Assembly: GCF_932294415.1 (NCBI RefSeq) | Contig: NC_065536.1 | Location: 13,981,974 to 14,045,973 of the forward strand | Reading direction: 5' to 3' | Origin: Quercus robur | Lineage: Eukaryota > Streptophyta > Magnoliopsida > Fagales > Fagaceae | DNA: 64,000 nt | In this document: positions 21,868-33,500 of the stretch, piece after piece | Position numbering within the stretch: position 1 is the first letter of the stretch | How the letters are laid out: each line of letters begins with the position of its first letter | Notes under the pieces: generated by a model | What the model saw: the letters and a program-made list of their open reading frames with translations, nothing else | The model's database searches: none | Told to the model about the DNA's origin: nothing | Made by a program: the position numbers and the translations under genes

Positions 21868-22717
21868 AGAGACTTAGAGAGAGTCAGAGAGAAAAAGAGA
21901 GAGGAAAATGAAATACCTTGAGGGAGGGAGCTGACTGGCGACGGGCAAGCGACGACGGCGGAACAGCTGAGACAGTGAGACCGTTCTGATCTGCGACGAC
22001 GGGCAAGCGACGACGGGCCAGCGACGAGCGACGACGGCGGGCGACGAGCGACGACGACTAGACGAGGAGCGGCGGAGGTCACGGAGCGAGCTGCGCCTGC
22101 GAGCAGTGGCGGCGCCACCGTGGGTTTGGTTTGCTCTGGGTTTGGGGTTTCTTTTTTGCTCTGTATTTTGTTTCTCTTTTGCTCTGTATTTGGTTTTTTT
22201 TTTTTTTTTTTGATAAACGCCTCTGTATTGCAGTGTTGGGTAATGGGGTTTGATTTGTTTTTGCTTTGTATAGAGTATAGACTGTCTTGATCTCTGCCAA
22301 CGACGTGACCGTGGTTTGATTTCTGATTTGCTCTGTTTGTTTTTTTTTTTTTTTTTTTCCTTTTGGGTGAGAATTCATGGCTTTTGATTATGTTGGGCTT
22401 TCCGTGGGCTTGGCTTGCCGTGGGCAGTGGGCTTGGTTCTGTTAACAAATTTTTTTTTTTTTTTTCAGATTTTAGTTCAAAATTTTTTTTTGGGTTTTTT
22501 TTTTTTTTTTTTTTGGCTTGAAAGTAGGACAGATAAATTTTTTTTTTAATTATTTAATTTGAGAGTATTCCTAATTTTTTGATTCAGGGTGTTCCTAATT
22601 TTGGGATGAGGGTGTTCCTAGCATAGATTAAATATAAAATTTTTTTATTTTTTTTTAATTTTTTTCAGGTCAGGGTGTTCCTGGGAACACCCTGACCTGT
22701 ACGTGGCGCCGCCACTG
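20696..22717. mobile_element. hAT-like non-autonomous element, 2022 bp
   Basis: The ends are imperfect inverted repeats: CAGTGGCGACTCCAGG on the left against CAGTGGCGGCGCCACG from the right. A perfect 8-bp target duplication AAAAGAGG flanks it (20688-20695, 22718-22725), diagnostic of hAT-type insertion. GGGTGTTCC recurs near both ends. Inside are AT-rich blocks, a (GA)n tract at 21837-21862, and a CG-rich CGACGACGG-type segment (21930-22080). No transposase is visible. Confidence 0.88.
22666..22699. repeat. Perfect 16-bp hairpin at the hAT right end
   Basis: CAGGTCAGGGTGTTCC (22666-22681) is followed by two bases and then its exact reverse complement (22684-22699). The hairpin is subterminal, 18 bp from the right TIR end. 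Confidence 0.9.
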
Positions 22718-22725
22718 AAAAGAGG

Positions 22726-24500
22726 CACGTGATTTGTGAAGGAAATGCTATAAACGTCAATTTGCCATTACCTATTTCTTGATCATCTCTTCACTTGTCT
22801 ATTGCTATTTGCTTATGTCCTGACAAATGCTTCTAAGATTTAGAATTTCCGCCTATCCCTGACTCCTGAGTGCTACTTGAGGAATGTTAACAAACCAGAA
22901 ACTCTTGTATTTCAAAAGGTTTTATTTAACACAAGCTACCTAAATTGAGCCTGCCTTAGCAAAGAGATTCCATATATGTCTCGTTATGGTTTCTTAGTTC
23001 CATTCTTGCACCTCTTTCAAACCTAAACCACCTTCTCTTTTGGCTTGCATACAACATCCCAAGATACTTTAGCCCCCTAAAGCTCCTTTTCTTTTCCATA
23101 GCCTTGATAAAATTCTTTGGGAATATGAAGATGCTGGACCCCAGTTAAACCTAAAGGCTGTAAAGAACTGGAGCCATCCTGCAAAGGAAAGGTTCCTTGC
23201 TGTCCAGGAGCAAACATTCTTTTGCACTAGGTCTTCGAGAAATTAGAGAAACCCTGAGCTATCTTACAAGTAGTAAGCCTTTTTGAATTGCATGAGGTCA
23301 AATATTCGCTTCTTCAGCCATCAGGAACAGCAGCACAGAAAACCGATTGAGAGTTATAGCAGCCACACCAGACATATATCCTGAACCCCTCCAGATACTA
23401 TGAAAAACATACTGAAAACTAGGTGCTTATGTTTATAGTTGCTTCTGGATTTACATTTCCCATCCAATCAATGCAACATAAACAAATAATTTTAGGGTGG
23501 AAAGGTACCATTCTCATGCCACACAACAACCTTGGACAGTGAACCATCTCTAGAAACTACTGGGGTATGGCAGCTGTTTTGTGTTCAAGCAGAGATCATT
23601 GCACCAAATCCTTGCTCTCAATGCAAATTGAATTTGTTTCTCATTCCCATCTTTGGGAGCAAAGGACATTATTTGTATATGTCAAAGGCATGATGGTAAA
23701 ACAAGTTCTGCAGCAGGGGCAACATCAGCTGTCACATCAGTGCAGCTCAGGCTGCAACACAGTGCATCTGACCAAGCAAGGCAATCTGATGATACAATAG
23801 CAAGTGCAAGAGTAGTAGATATGAAGATTGAAGGATTGAATGATCATCAAAGGATTGAATCTTGCATTACACAGTTGAAGGAAATCAAGAATAGCATAAA
23901 TGTATCTAAACGACAGAGTAGAAGTGTACTGTGAACTACTTGTAGTTTTGTATATAACTAAAGTTAGTTTAGTGGCTCACGTGTAATTGTCTGTTAAGTC
24001 TGTTAGTCCCTGTTCACACGTGTATAGGTTTGTTAAGTTAGTTACAACTCTGTTTTAGGTCTTTTGGTGTATATATATGTACAGATTGATTCAATCAATA
24101 TATACGATTCTCATTTCAATCACAACTCAGTTTTCTTATAGTATTCCAAGGGAAGGAGGTAAGTAGAGAAGGTTGCCACCACACAACCAACATCCAAAAC
24201 CTGAACTACCCCTGCAGCACACAGATCACTCTGGTCTCACTTGTAGTCATATTCCCTAACCTGAATATACAACAAAATTCAGTATGTTAAAAGTATGTAT
24301 AGATGTACATAGGTAGTAGTAGGAAGTTAATAAGTTAGCATAACAACAAGCTTTCTAGCTAGTCCTTTACTATAATGTTGACAAATCTTTAGCAACAGGT
24401 TATGTGGAATCTTCTAGTGGTGGAAGGGAATGTCTCTCTAGGTCTTCTCTTCTAGAAACTTCCAAAAACAGCAAATTCTTTTACATAAGAAAAATCACGG
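22726..24500. other. Intergenic region, possible LTR-like tract at 23930-24140
   Basis: No gene is recognised. Two overlapping short frames at 23567-23934 have no known motif. The stretch from about 23930 to 24140 has LTR-like features: CACGTGT-type motifs, a TATA-like GTATATATATGTA at about 24070, and a pyrimidine-rich end. No second copy, PBS or target duplication was found, so a solo or decayed LTR is only a possibility. Confidence 0.3.
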
Positions 24501-24515
24501 CATGGAAGTAACTCG

Positions 24516-25960
24516 TTGAATGTCAATGGGCACACAGTCATCCCAATTCCAAGGATCAAAAGTGGCGTTTCAATAAGAGCAACCTTGTTTGAAAATGTAG
24601 AAATACCTGCAAGCTTAAATTACAACAATATCAACCAGAAGAACACGAAGTTGCATAGCTCAGAAATATACCAAGGCATCTACAGCAGCATGCTCTCTAA
24701 GGATCATGATCCTGACGATTCAGCCTCAGAAGGTAGCAGAAATAAGCGAAGGTATGATGAGGATGATGGGGTTGGACCTAGTGGAGAAGGCTACTCTGAT
24801 AAGGAACCACAGCCAAAGTGAATTTATAAAGTCGGGGAATTTATGACTGATTCTGAGGATTTTAGTCAAAGGGAAATTTTCAACTTTGTTGCCAGTAAGT
24901 GATCATCTTTTTTCTTATACTTTACAAGTCATCATCAATTTTTTTTTTTTTTTTTAAAGGTCATATGCTGTCTTTTTTTTTAAATTGTTAACTTCAAAGT
25001 ATTGGGCTAGTTGTACCTTAGAATTACCTGTTAACACTGACTTCAAAATCAACCAAAACTCAAAAATTAAAATCATACTATATTATTTTTCTTTTTTTAG
25101 TTTTTTCTTTTTTAAATCTGGTTGGAGTAATACAAATTTTTCTTGATGTCTTTTTGGTGAACTTTTATATAGTGCAAGGATAGTATCAAATTCCAAGACA
25201 CTTGAATCCATTCACTGAGGGAAGAGGGATAGTTACCAAGAATTTGAAGAACAGGACACCATGAGGATCTGGGTGATCTCCGCCATGATCTTTATGATTC
25301 AACCATAGAAGGTAGCAGAAATAAGCAAAGTCGTATGAGGATGGCGGGGCTGGACCAAGTGGAGTAGGATACTCTAGTGAGGAAACCCCATCCAAAGACT
25401 TGTAGGATGTATGGCTGATTCTAAAGAATTTAGTTCAAGGAATTTTTCGACTTCTTTACCTGTAAGTCATCATCTTTCTTCTGGCTATTACAATTTACAA
25501 GTCTTGATGTTCTATTTTATTTTTTGGGCAGGGGATTCCAATGAAATGAAAGTGTGGGTTTGATTATCGGATTTAAATTGCCATGATAAAAAATTTAAAA
25601 TTTTCATATGTATAAATTGGAGTTCTTCTTTTTAGATTTTTACCCCTGTTTTTGTATGTATACTAGCATTGAGAGAGGGATAAAAGAAAGCTCAAAGTAT
25701 TGTGCTTGTTCACATTACCCTTTTGGCACTCACATCCAAATCACCACAAACTCAAAAATTAAATTCATTCCATATCACTTTTTTTTTTAAAAAAAAATTC
25801 ATCAGGTTTGAATAATACAAAATTTTCTTCTCGACTTGTTGGGGCACTTTTATATATTAGAAGGAGGGGATCCAAGAAACTTGAAGCCAATAGCAGTGGT
25901 AAGAGGGAAATGACGAGCGACATTGAAGAATTAGCCTAGGAGGGTCCCTCCTTGGCACTC
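24516..25960 (+). pseudogene. Degenerate, locally repeated gene-fragment sequence, unidentified
   Basis: A 101-codon frame (24516-24821) ends with an acidic segment, [21 protein letters not shown] diverged copy of the same DNA recurs at about 25260-25440 with stops and frame loss. A second block (acidic-exon flank with KKLEANSSGK-like codons) occurs at about 25170-25240 and again at 25860-25940. GTAAGT follows both copies of the acidic block (near 24894 and 25461), as if exon-intron units had been duplicated in tandem. I do not recognise the parent gene. The disrupted later copies argue for a relic, though an active gene with other exons cannot be excluded. Confidence 0.4.
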
Positions 25961-27196
25961 GCAAAACTAGTCAGGAATTAACCAAGGGTTCCTTTTTGCT
26001 ATGTGTCAGTGTGTGTGTATATGTGTGGCTTTGTTTAATTGGTTTTATAGGGTTTAAGCCGTGGCATCAGTGTAGAGAAGTTAAAGATTCTCTTGTCCCA
26101 AGCAGTTGTGCTATTTTGTAATCTCCTATTTCCTTAGTGAAATTTTCTGTTAGACACTGTCCGTGGATGTAAGCTTAAAGCTAAACCACGTAAATCTTTA
26201 CCACATAAATCTCTGTGTTCTATGTGTAATTGTCTTTTCTATTTATATTTCGCATAACATACTATTTTTTTGTTACACAAAAAATAAACATAAAATAACC
26301 TACTATTAGAATCAGCCACAAACGGTATATGCCTGATATCATTAGGTTATATGCAGATATGGGCAGAAAACATGCTGAATTCATGTGTGACAACCTAACT
26401 CATGACCAAGCCTTTATGCAAAGTTCATAGGCTTGGCCATGAGCAAGTGTCTCACCGATCGAGTGAAGTTCGATTTTTATGATTACTTGAGCAAATATCA
26501 CACAAAGTTCGATCAATCTTTCTGTTTGAGGCATTTTAAGTTTGGTCTAGTTGAGTGAAGCTTGAGCAAGGTAATTTCCATGAGCGAAGCATCTAATAGC
26601 GCAATGATGATAAATGTTTTGGTTTTCATTAATAAATCTATGGAACCAAACAATTTAAAATTTTCACCTTATATTATGCTTCGCATTATGGACACATACC
26701 AATTCATAATGCACCCAAATTGAAACAAATATGTTTTTAAGGTTTGGAAAATTAAAAAAATAAATTAGAAAAAGGTCAAACCTAGTTAACAGTGGTTTGA
26801 CCATTAACGAGGGATGACCTTGACCTCTAAAGTTGACTTTTTTACTACGTTCTTTCAAGCTAATTTTTGCGTTGTGCATTCATTCTTGCATTTGAGCTTT
26901 TTTTATGACACCATTCTTCATACCTCTTTCACTGGGATGTTTTCGTGCATTGGCTTCCAAACTCAAGCTGGTGTCCATTCTCTCAACATAAGTTTGAGGG
27001 GGCTATTAGAATATAAGAGCAGTTGGGCCATTGCTCTAGGTTTCTTGTATATTTATATATTCAAACCTTGAAAATGACAAGAAGTGGCAGTTGTCCTTAA
27101 AGGCTATTGTCCTTATGTGATTGCATTTTCAAACTTATCTAATTGTGATTAGATACATTGGTGATTGATGACATATAACACCAAAAAAAAAAAAAT
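25961..27196. other. Intergenic region downstream of sugar transporter A
   Basis: No gene is seen. From about 26820 to 27196 the sequence is similar to 48120-48449 downstream of gene B (for example CATAAGTTTGA and GGCTATTGTCCTT), marking the left limit of the duplicated segment. Confidence 0.6.
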
Positions 27197-27534
27197 TTAT
27201 TGCTGGATATGAGTAAATGATGCTTGGATTTCTTCTAGTGTGCGCCCCTTAGTCTCTGGAACTATTTTACCAATAAATAAAATTCCCACACCGCATATAA
27301 CTGCAAATATGAAGAATGTCCCTGAAATGATTTGCCCAAAACCATCATTAAATTCATTTAAAAAAATTAGTGTATACAATATAATCTAGATGAAGTCTGA
27401 TTATAAGAGGCATCACCTGCTGAGCTCCACTCAAATAAATAGTTGAAAGTGTAAGAAACAACCCAAGAACCAGTCCAGCTGACCAATGTCACAAGGCTTC
27501 CAGCTAAACCCTTTATATTTATTGGAAATATCTT

Positions 27535-27572
<38 letters not shown>

Positions 27573-30500
27573 GTTGGGAGACAAAAACATTAATTAATTT
27601 CAAGCTAATGTCTTGTTGTAATGTCACACTCTTGCTTAAATTTGTAATAGTTATGGAGCAGAAAAATGAAGCTTAACAAAAGTGGTCATACCTCAGACAT
27701 AATAATCCATGGTATTCCTCCCATGCCTAGCTCAAAAGAGCCCAAGTATACCTAATTGCATAATTATATGATCAATACACAACTGGACAAGTAACACATG
27801 AAAACTTTATGCTCAATTGCTCAATAACTCAAGTTCCCATTGTGACTTACTCGAGCCAAAACTTTGTGTTCCCTAGTAAATGTTGTATGTTTAAGGCATG
27901 GGAGAGATAAAGCAAACAAAAATGGATCTTGGTTGTTAATCAGATGTGTATTGCACAGCAGTTGACGTTTTAAGATATAGGCAAGCATTGCTACCAAGGC
28001 CTGACCAGTGACTCTTTGTTTTGGGAGCAATAAGGTCAACTTGCTAGGACTTTGGCTTTAATTACTTTGATTTATTTGAAATTGCTTACAACTTGCTTAA
28101 TGTAGTAGAAAAAACTACTACAGAAATTCCCATCTTAGATTTTTCTTTTTTATTCTTTTTTTTTTGAAAAACAAAATAGGAGGAAAGTAAAACCTTTCTT
28201 CTGGTATTTAAATTTAAAAAAATGAAAAAAAAAATTCCTTATAGTTAGTTTGCATTACCAACACACCAATAAGCACCAAAATGGGAATGAGCTCCTTCCC
28301 TCTTTGCAGATCCTGCTTATGAAATTTTCAACTTTTTAGGATGAAGTAATAATTTAAAAATAATTAAACACATTATAGATATTTATAAAGTCTGCTTAAT
28401 ATTTAACCTGCAAGAAGAATGAGAATCCAGTGAGGACACAACCTAAGCAAGCTCCAGTCGCAGATATCTGCAGGCATTGGCAGAATTCAGTATTGGATTG
28501 TCAATTAACTACAAACATATATTGAATTTTGCACAGCTCTGACCATTAGAAGTGGTCGTCTTCCACACTTATCTATCAAGAGTACTCCTAAAGTTGTCAT
28601 TAGAATCTGCAGAGGAATGATTGCTGAATTTCAGAAAAGAAGAAAGTTATAAACCATATATAAAAAGAATTACAAACCTGAACAACTGCTGCTAATATAG
28701 TCCCAATCTTACTTGAAAAACCTGTCACACAACAACTATTATGTCTTCATTTCTCTATGATTTGTTTCTTTCAACTAACCATAAGAAATTACAATAGTCA
28801 CATTATTTACCTGCTGACTCAAATATAGAACTTGTATAAAATGCAAACCCATTAAGTCCTCCAAATTCTTGAAATGCCATCAGCCCAACTGCAACCTAAA
28901 ACAGTTTCAAATTTTCTTGACACCACAAAAGATATTGAAGGAAATAGGCAACACGTAAGAATAATTGATAGTGCTTACTATGATTGAATAAGCATATTTT
29001 CCCTGGAATAGGTGCAGAACTCCATCTTCAGATATCCATCGAAAGTTTTCGGTATATTCCTGAAAGACGAGGAAAGCCAATTGCATTACTTGTTTTCAAT
29101 GTTAGCTGCTCCTTCATGAAGTTTGAACAAAAAAAAAATTACAATGATATCAGCTGCTTCTTGAGAAATATCAGCATTTTCTCCCCTAAGGAATTGCAGC
29201 CTAACTTCAAACTCTTCTAAACGTCCACATTTGGCCTGCATGTAATGAGACTCATTACTCAGCATATGAATATGCATAGTGATGAAACACTATTGCTTCA
29301 TTAATTCCTAAACTAGAATTACAATGTTAAATTTGGTTTTCACTTGTTTTCGGCTTTGACAAGTACCAGGAAAAAGAAGAATAAGCAAAATTTGCTCCCT
29401 TCTTGGTTAATGCACCATGTAAAAGCCAACTTGAAAAAGAAATCAAGAATACATTGAACTGGACTCACCAACCATCTAGGAGACTCAGGAATGAAAAATA
29501 GACCAAGCAGATGTGCTAGACACGGAATGATTCCTGAAAAATGAAAATGATGTCACATACAAGCCAAGTTCATGGAGCTTTGTTTTGATTGATTAACAAC
29601 TATACAAGACCAACCTATTAGAGCCAAGGTGCGCCAATTGACAAGAGAACCAATAAGAAATGTGAGAGCCTTGCCACAACCTATCATCAACTGAAAAGTG
29701 GATAATACACAGGCACATAAACGATGAAGCTAACTACTAATTCAAATCAATGATCAGACCATCTACCTGACTAAGTGATGTAAATGATCCCCTAACATTC
29801 TTAGGTGTAATTTCAGCAATATAAACAGGAACCTGTAAAAGAATTTTTAAAAATCATTCTTCATCACTTGGATAAATGATCAAATTTGATGTTCAAACTT
29901 TGTAATCATAATTACCACATAAGAAAGAATCCCAATTCCACATCCCACCAAAAATCTTCCAAGGTCAAGCCACCAAGCATCCTGTTAAATCACAAATTTT
30001 ATGTTATGACCTTTTTTCTACTTTTTAATATCATTCCCTTTTGTTTGATTCCACCTAAACAATTAATTATCCACTATGGTTCCTGACCCAGCCTTCACTT
30101 TTTATCTTTAATTATGCCTTTTTATTATGTGATCCTTATATAATCATTTACAATCAGATAGCCTGTAAACTGTGAAATTATACCCAAAGGAACAACAAGT
30201 ATTGCAAATATCCTACTTGGTGACATGTTTTGAAGTATATCTAGAATTTGAGCTTGAAATTCAAAAAAACACAATGAATTAAATATGACTTCTCCTAATG
30301 TTAAACCCAAAGCTATTCTTCAAAATTGGGGAAAGAATGTAGGCTGCAAATAATCAAACATAAGTGAAAAGAAAAGGTGTTAGAATTGATGTTGGGATTA
30401 TGAGAGAAAGAGAGAGAGAGTACAAAAATTAACATCCTTTAACTTGGTGGCTGATATCCACAGCAAAAAGCCTTGAGATTCTACACCTTTACTATATTAA

Positions 30501-33500
30501 ACTATATATTATAATAAGCCCACTGAGATTAACCCTAGGCTAAACATAAAATGACCTAGAGTATAGTACAAGTTAGGCTTGCAATATAAGCATCATAATA
30601 TAAGTAGTAAGTACAATAATCTGGACAGATATCTCTAGCAACTTCCTTTAAACTCAATGTGAAAGCTTGAAGATATCTTGAATTTGAAATGTGGGATCAT
30701 GAAGGAAAGTGTGACCATATAGGACCATATTGGACATTGAATGAACCAGGCACGATGTACAATGGAACATGTGAGGTAGTTAATGTTAGTAATGACGGGA
30801 TGTTGGAGAAAAACTGCATTGGTGGACAAAGGAAAATGGTAGAGGAACAATCACCAGAAGATGGCATATGCAAGAAAAATGACAATGGTATGACAGTCAG
30901 TGACAAATAGTGGTTAGAGGACGTCGACACAAATAGCCTGAGGAGAGGAGCACAGCTAGTCAGAAGACACCAACAAAGGAAAGCATCATGGGATTTGAAA
31001 GATAATAGGCATAAGAGTCAAAAGACATTGGTAGGGAACAATGGAATATTTCAAGAATCAAAATATTCTATTAGGATTTAATAGATAATTTAATAATTGG
31101 GGGTATTTTCTCGTTTTCAACACTTAAATGGGAAAAATTGTTCGGTTTTTAATTGTGAACTGCCCCAAAAATAAAGAGAGAAAAATGTTTTTTCTCCTAG
31201 ATATATGAACCCTAAATTAATCATAGAATAAATTTGGTTAATTTAGGCATGTAATACAAAAATTGTAATACTAACACAATAAATTTGGACAGGCGTTTCT
31301 AACAAAAATAAAATTTAAATAGAGGAAAAGGTCCTAAAAGAAGTGTTAAAATGGAAAAAAGAAAAGCAGATTACACCTTTGCAAATACTATTGCAAGCCA
31401 CCCGAGGATGCAGAATGTTTCTGAAACTCCCATTGCCTGTTTTACAAGATAAACTAATATTAATTAGTTGAAAATGTTGGTAGATTGTGAAACTGAAAAT
31501 TTAGAGGTTTCAGAATTATTTAGTGTATGAAATAACTTACACCTTTCCTACCAATGAAATCCGCAATTTTCCCACTAAATACTGCACCTAACATTGCTCC
31601 AATTGTCAATATTGAACCAAAAATTGAATACTGCACCATATGTGAAAATAGAAATGAGGAAAAATGAATCTAAATCAAGGAATGAATCAGGCAGAAAAAC
31701 AAATAACAAAATTGTGCACCTAAACCACTTTTATTAATGAAAAAATCCTTTGTACTAATCAACACATGACTTGCCTTACAATTATGCAAATCGATACAAT
31801 CTTGTATTAAAAAATAAAGATAAACTATAAATTACCTCCTTATAGATTTCCTTATAACTTTAGTGGATTTAGTACTCATTTGACATCCCATTTTGAAATA
31901 GTAAATATAGTTTTTTAACCTCACTTCTTCTTCTTCTTCTTCTTTTTTCTATTAAAAATTTAAAACAGCCTCATTATTTTCATACCACAACTTTTTCAAA
32001 CAATCCATCTTCAAAAGTTTTAAATATTTTTTTTTTTTTTTAAGTTGTATGAAATGGTCACCATGTCCTTTTGAGTCAACTAATGGTTCTGAAAGCATGG
32101 TTTTAAAAAAAAAACAATTGATGAAAATTCATGAGAAGTGTTATTGATGTGAAAAGTTGTAGTGCAAAAACATAATTTTGCTTTAAAAACAACACTTTTT
32201 AAAAAAGTATCTCATAACTTCATGGTGTTGACCTAATCGGCTTTTAAGGCCTCATAATCTTGGGTTTGAAACCCTTAGCCTCAAAAGATTTCTTAGCTTG
32301 GAAAAAACTTCACTTTACATTTTTTTTTTCTTTTTGATAATTCGATAGTTGGGGAAATGAGGATTTAAAAGCTAAACTTTTCTATTAGAAATAGGATAAA
32401 CTTTTAATTGAGTTACAAGTTTCTTGACAAGAAAAACCATACAGTTGTAATGAGTGTAGGTCTTAAACATACTTGAAGAGCATACCCAAGTCTTAGCTTG
32501 GGCTAGCTACTGGCAAATTAAGCCCAACCCATAAAAGAGTTCATGCTCATAACTCATACGACACACCCTACACTATTCAGGTTGATTGCGGCTATTAAGA
32601 CACTATGGTTTGTTCATCTTCCACACCCACCCACCCCCCTACCCCCCAAAAAAAAAACCAAAATGAAGATTTTAATTTAATTTTTTTATTAGAATTACTA
32701 ACTAATGACTCATCTATTCTTACCTTTCTCTCAAAAAAAAAAAAAACTAATCTCAGGCCTTTTTGATCGATCCTCCAAGGCTCATTACCCTCTTAAGATA
32801 TCAATCTCCAAGTGGTTGACAACATCTATCATGACGCTTTTTTGAACCCCAACTCGTATTTTTCTAATACTATGTTAAAAAAGATACAACATAGCCATGA
32901 TACCATGTGAAAATCGAGAAAAATAAATAAAATAAATGTAGAGAGAGAGAGAGATTGTGTGATTTAGAATAACAACCTGCCTACATCAACAACAAGAAAA
33001 AACTTTGATAACTACATATTTATGGTTAAAGATATCAAGGCCAAGTTCTTTGGAATTGAAAGAAGCTCTATTTCTCTTGATTACACACCAAATAGAATTG
33101 GACGGGTCTTGAGTCTTGACAAGAAATTGAGCATTGATATCTTTAATATGTACAAAATTTTCTAACAATTTCTTATATATATATATATATATATATAAAA
33201 ACAATCACTCAAAAACTGTTTTTTTTTTTTTTTTTTGGCTAAGTGAATCTATCAGTGTGAAATCCAAACATTGAACCACCACAAGATAAATGTGTATAAA
33301 GACTAAAGGCATTGTCTGTTTAAATACTATTTAGATAATGTAATAAAATGTTTAAATACTACTTTAGTTAAACTTAACCTCCGCTGAAGTAAGGCCAAGG
33401 TCATCCTCAATTCCAGATTCGGATGGTGAAGAATATCCCACCTACAAAACAATCAAAAATGATAAATCATTAGCTTGAGTAGGAAAGAACTTCTATAGTA

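Noticed and set aside
21831..22448. 205-codon minus-strand frame in the hAT element
   Set aside because: It is Lys-, Arg- and Ser-rich low complexity produced by GA, poly-T and CGACGG tracts, with no domain or splice context.
32225..32285. Possible tRNA-derived SINE in intron 2 of gene A (GGGTTTGAAACCC-like B box)
   Set aside because: No convincing A box, tail or target duplication. It may be chance in AT-rich intron sequence.
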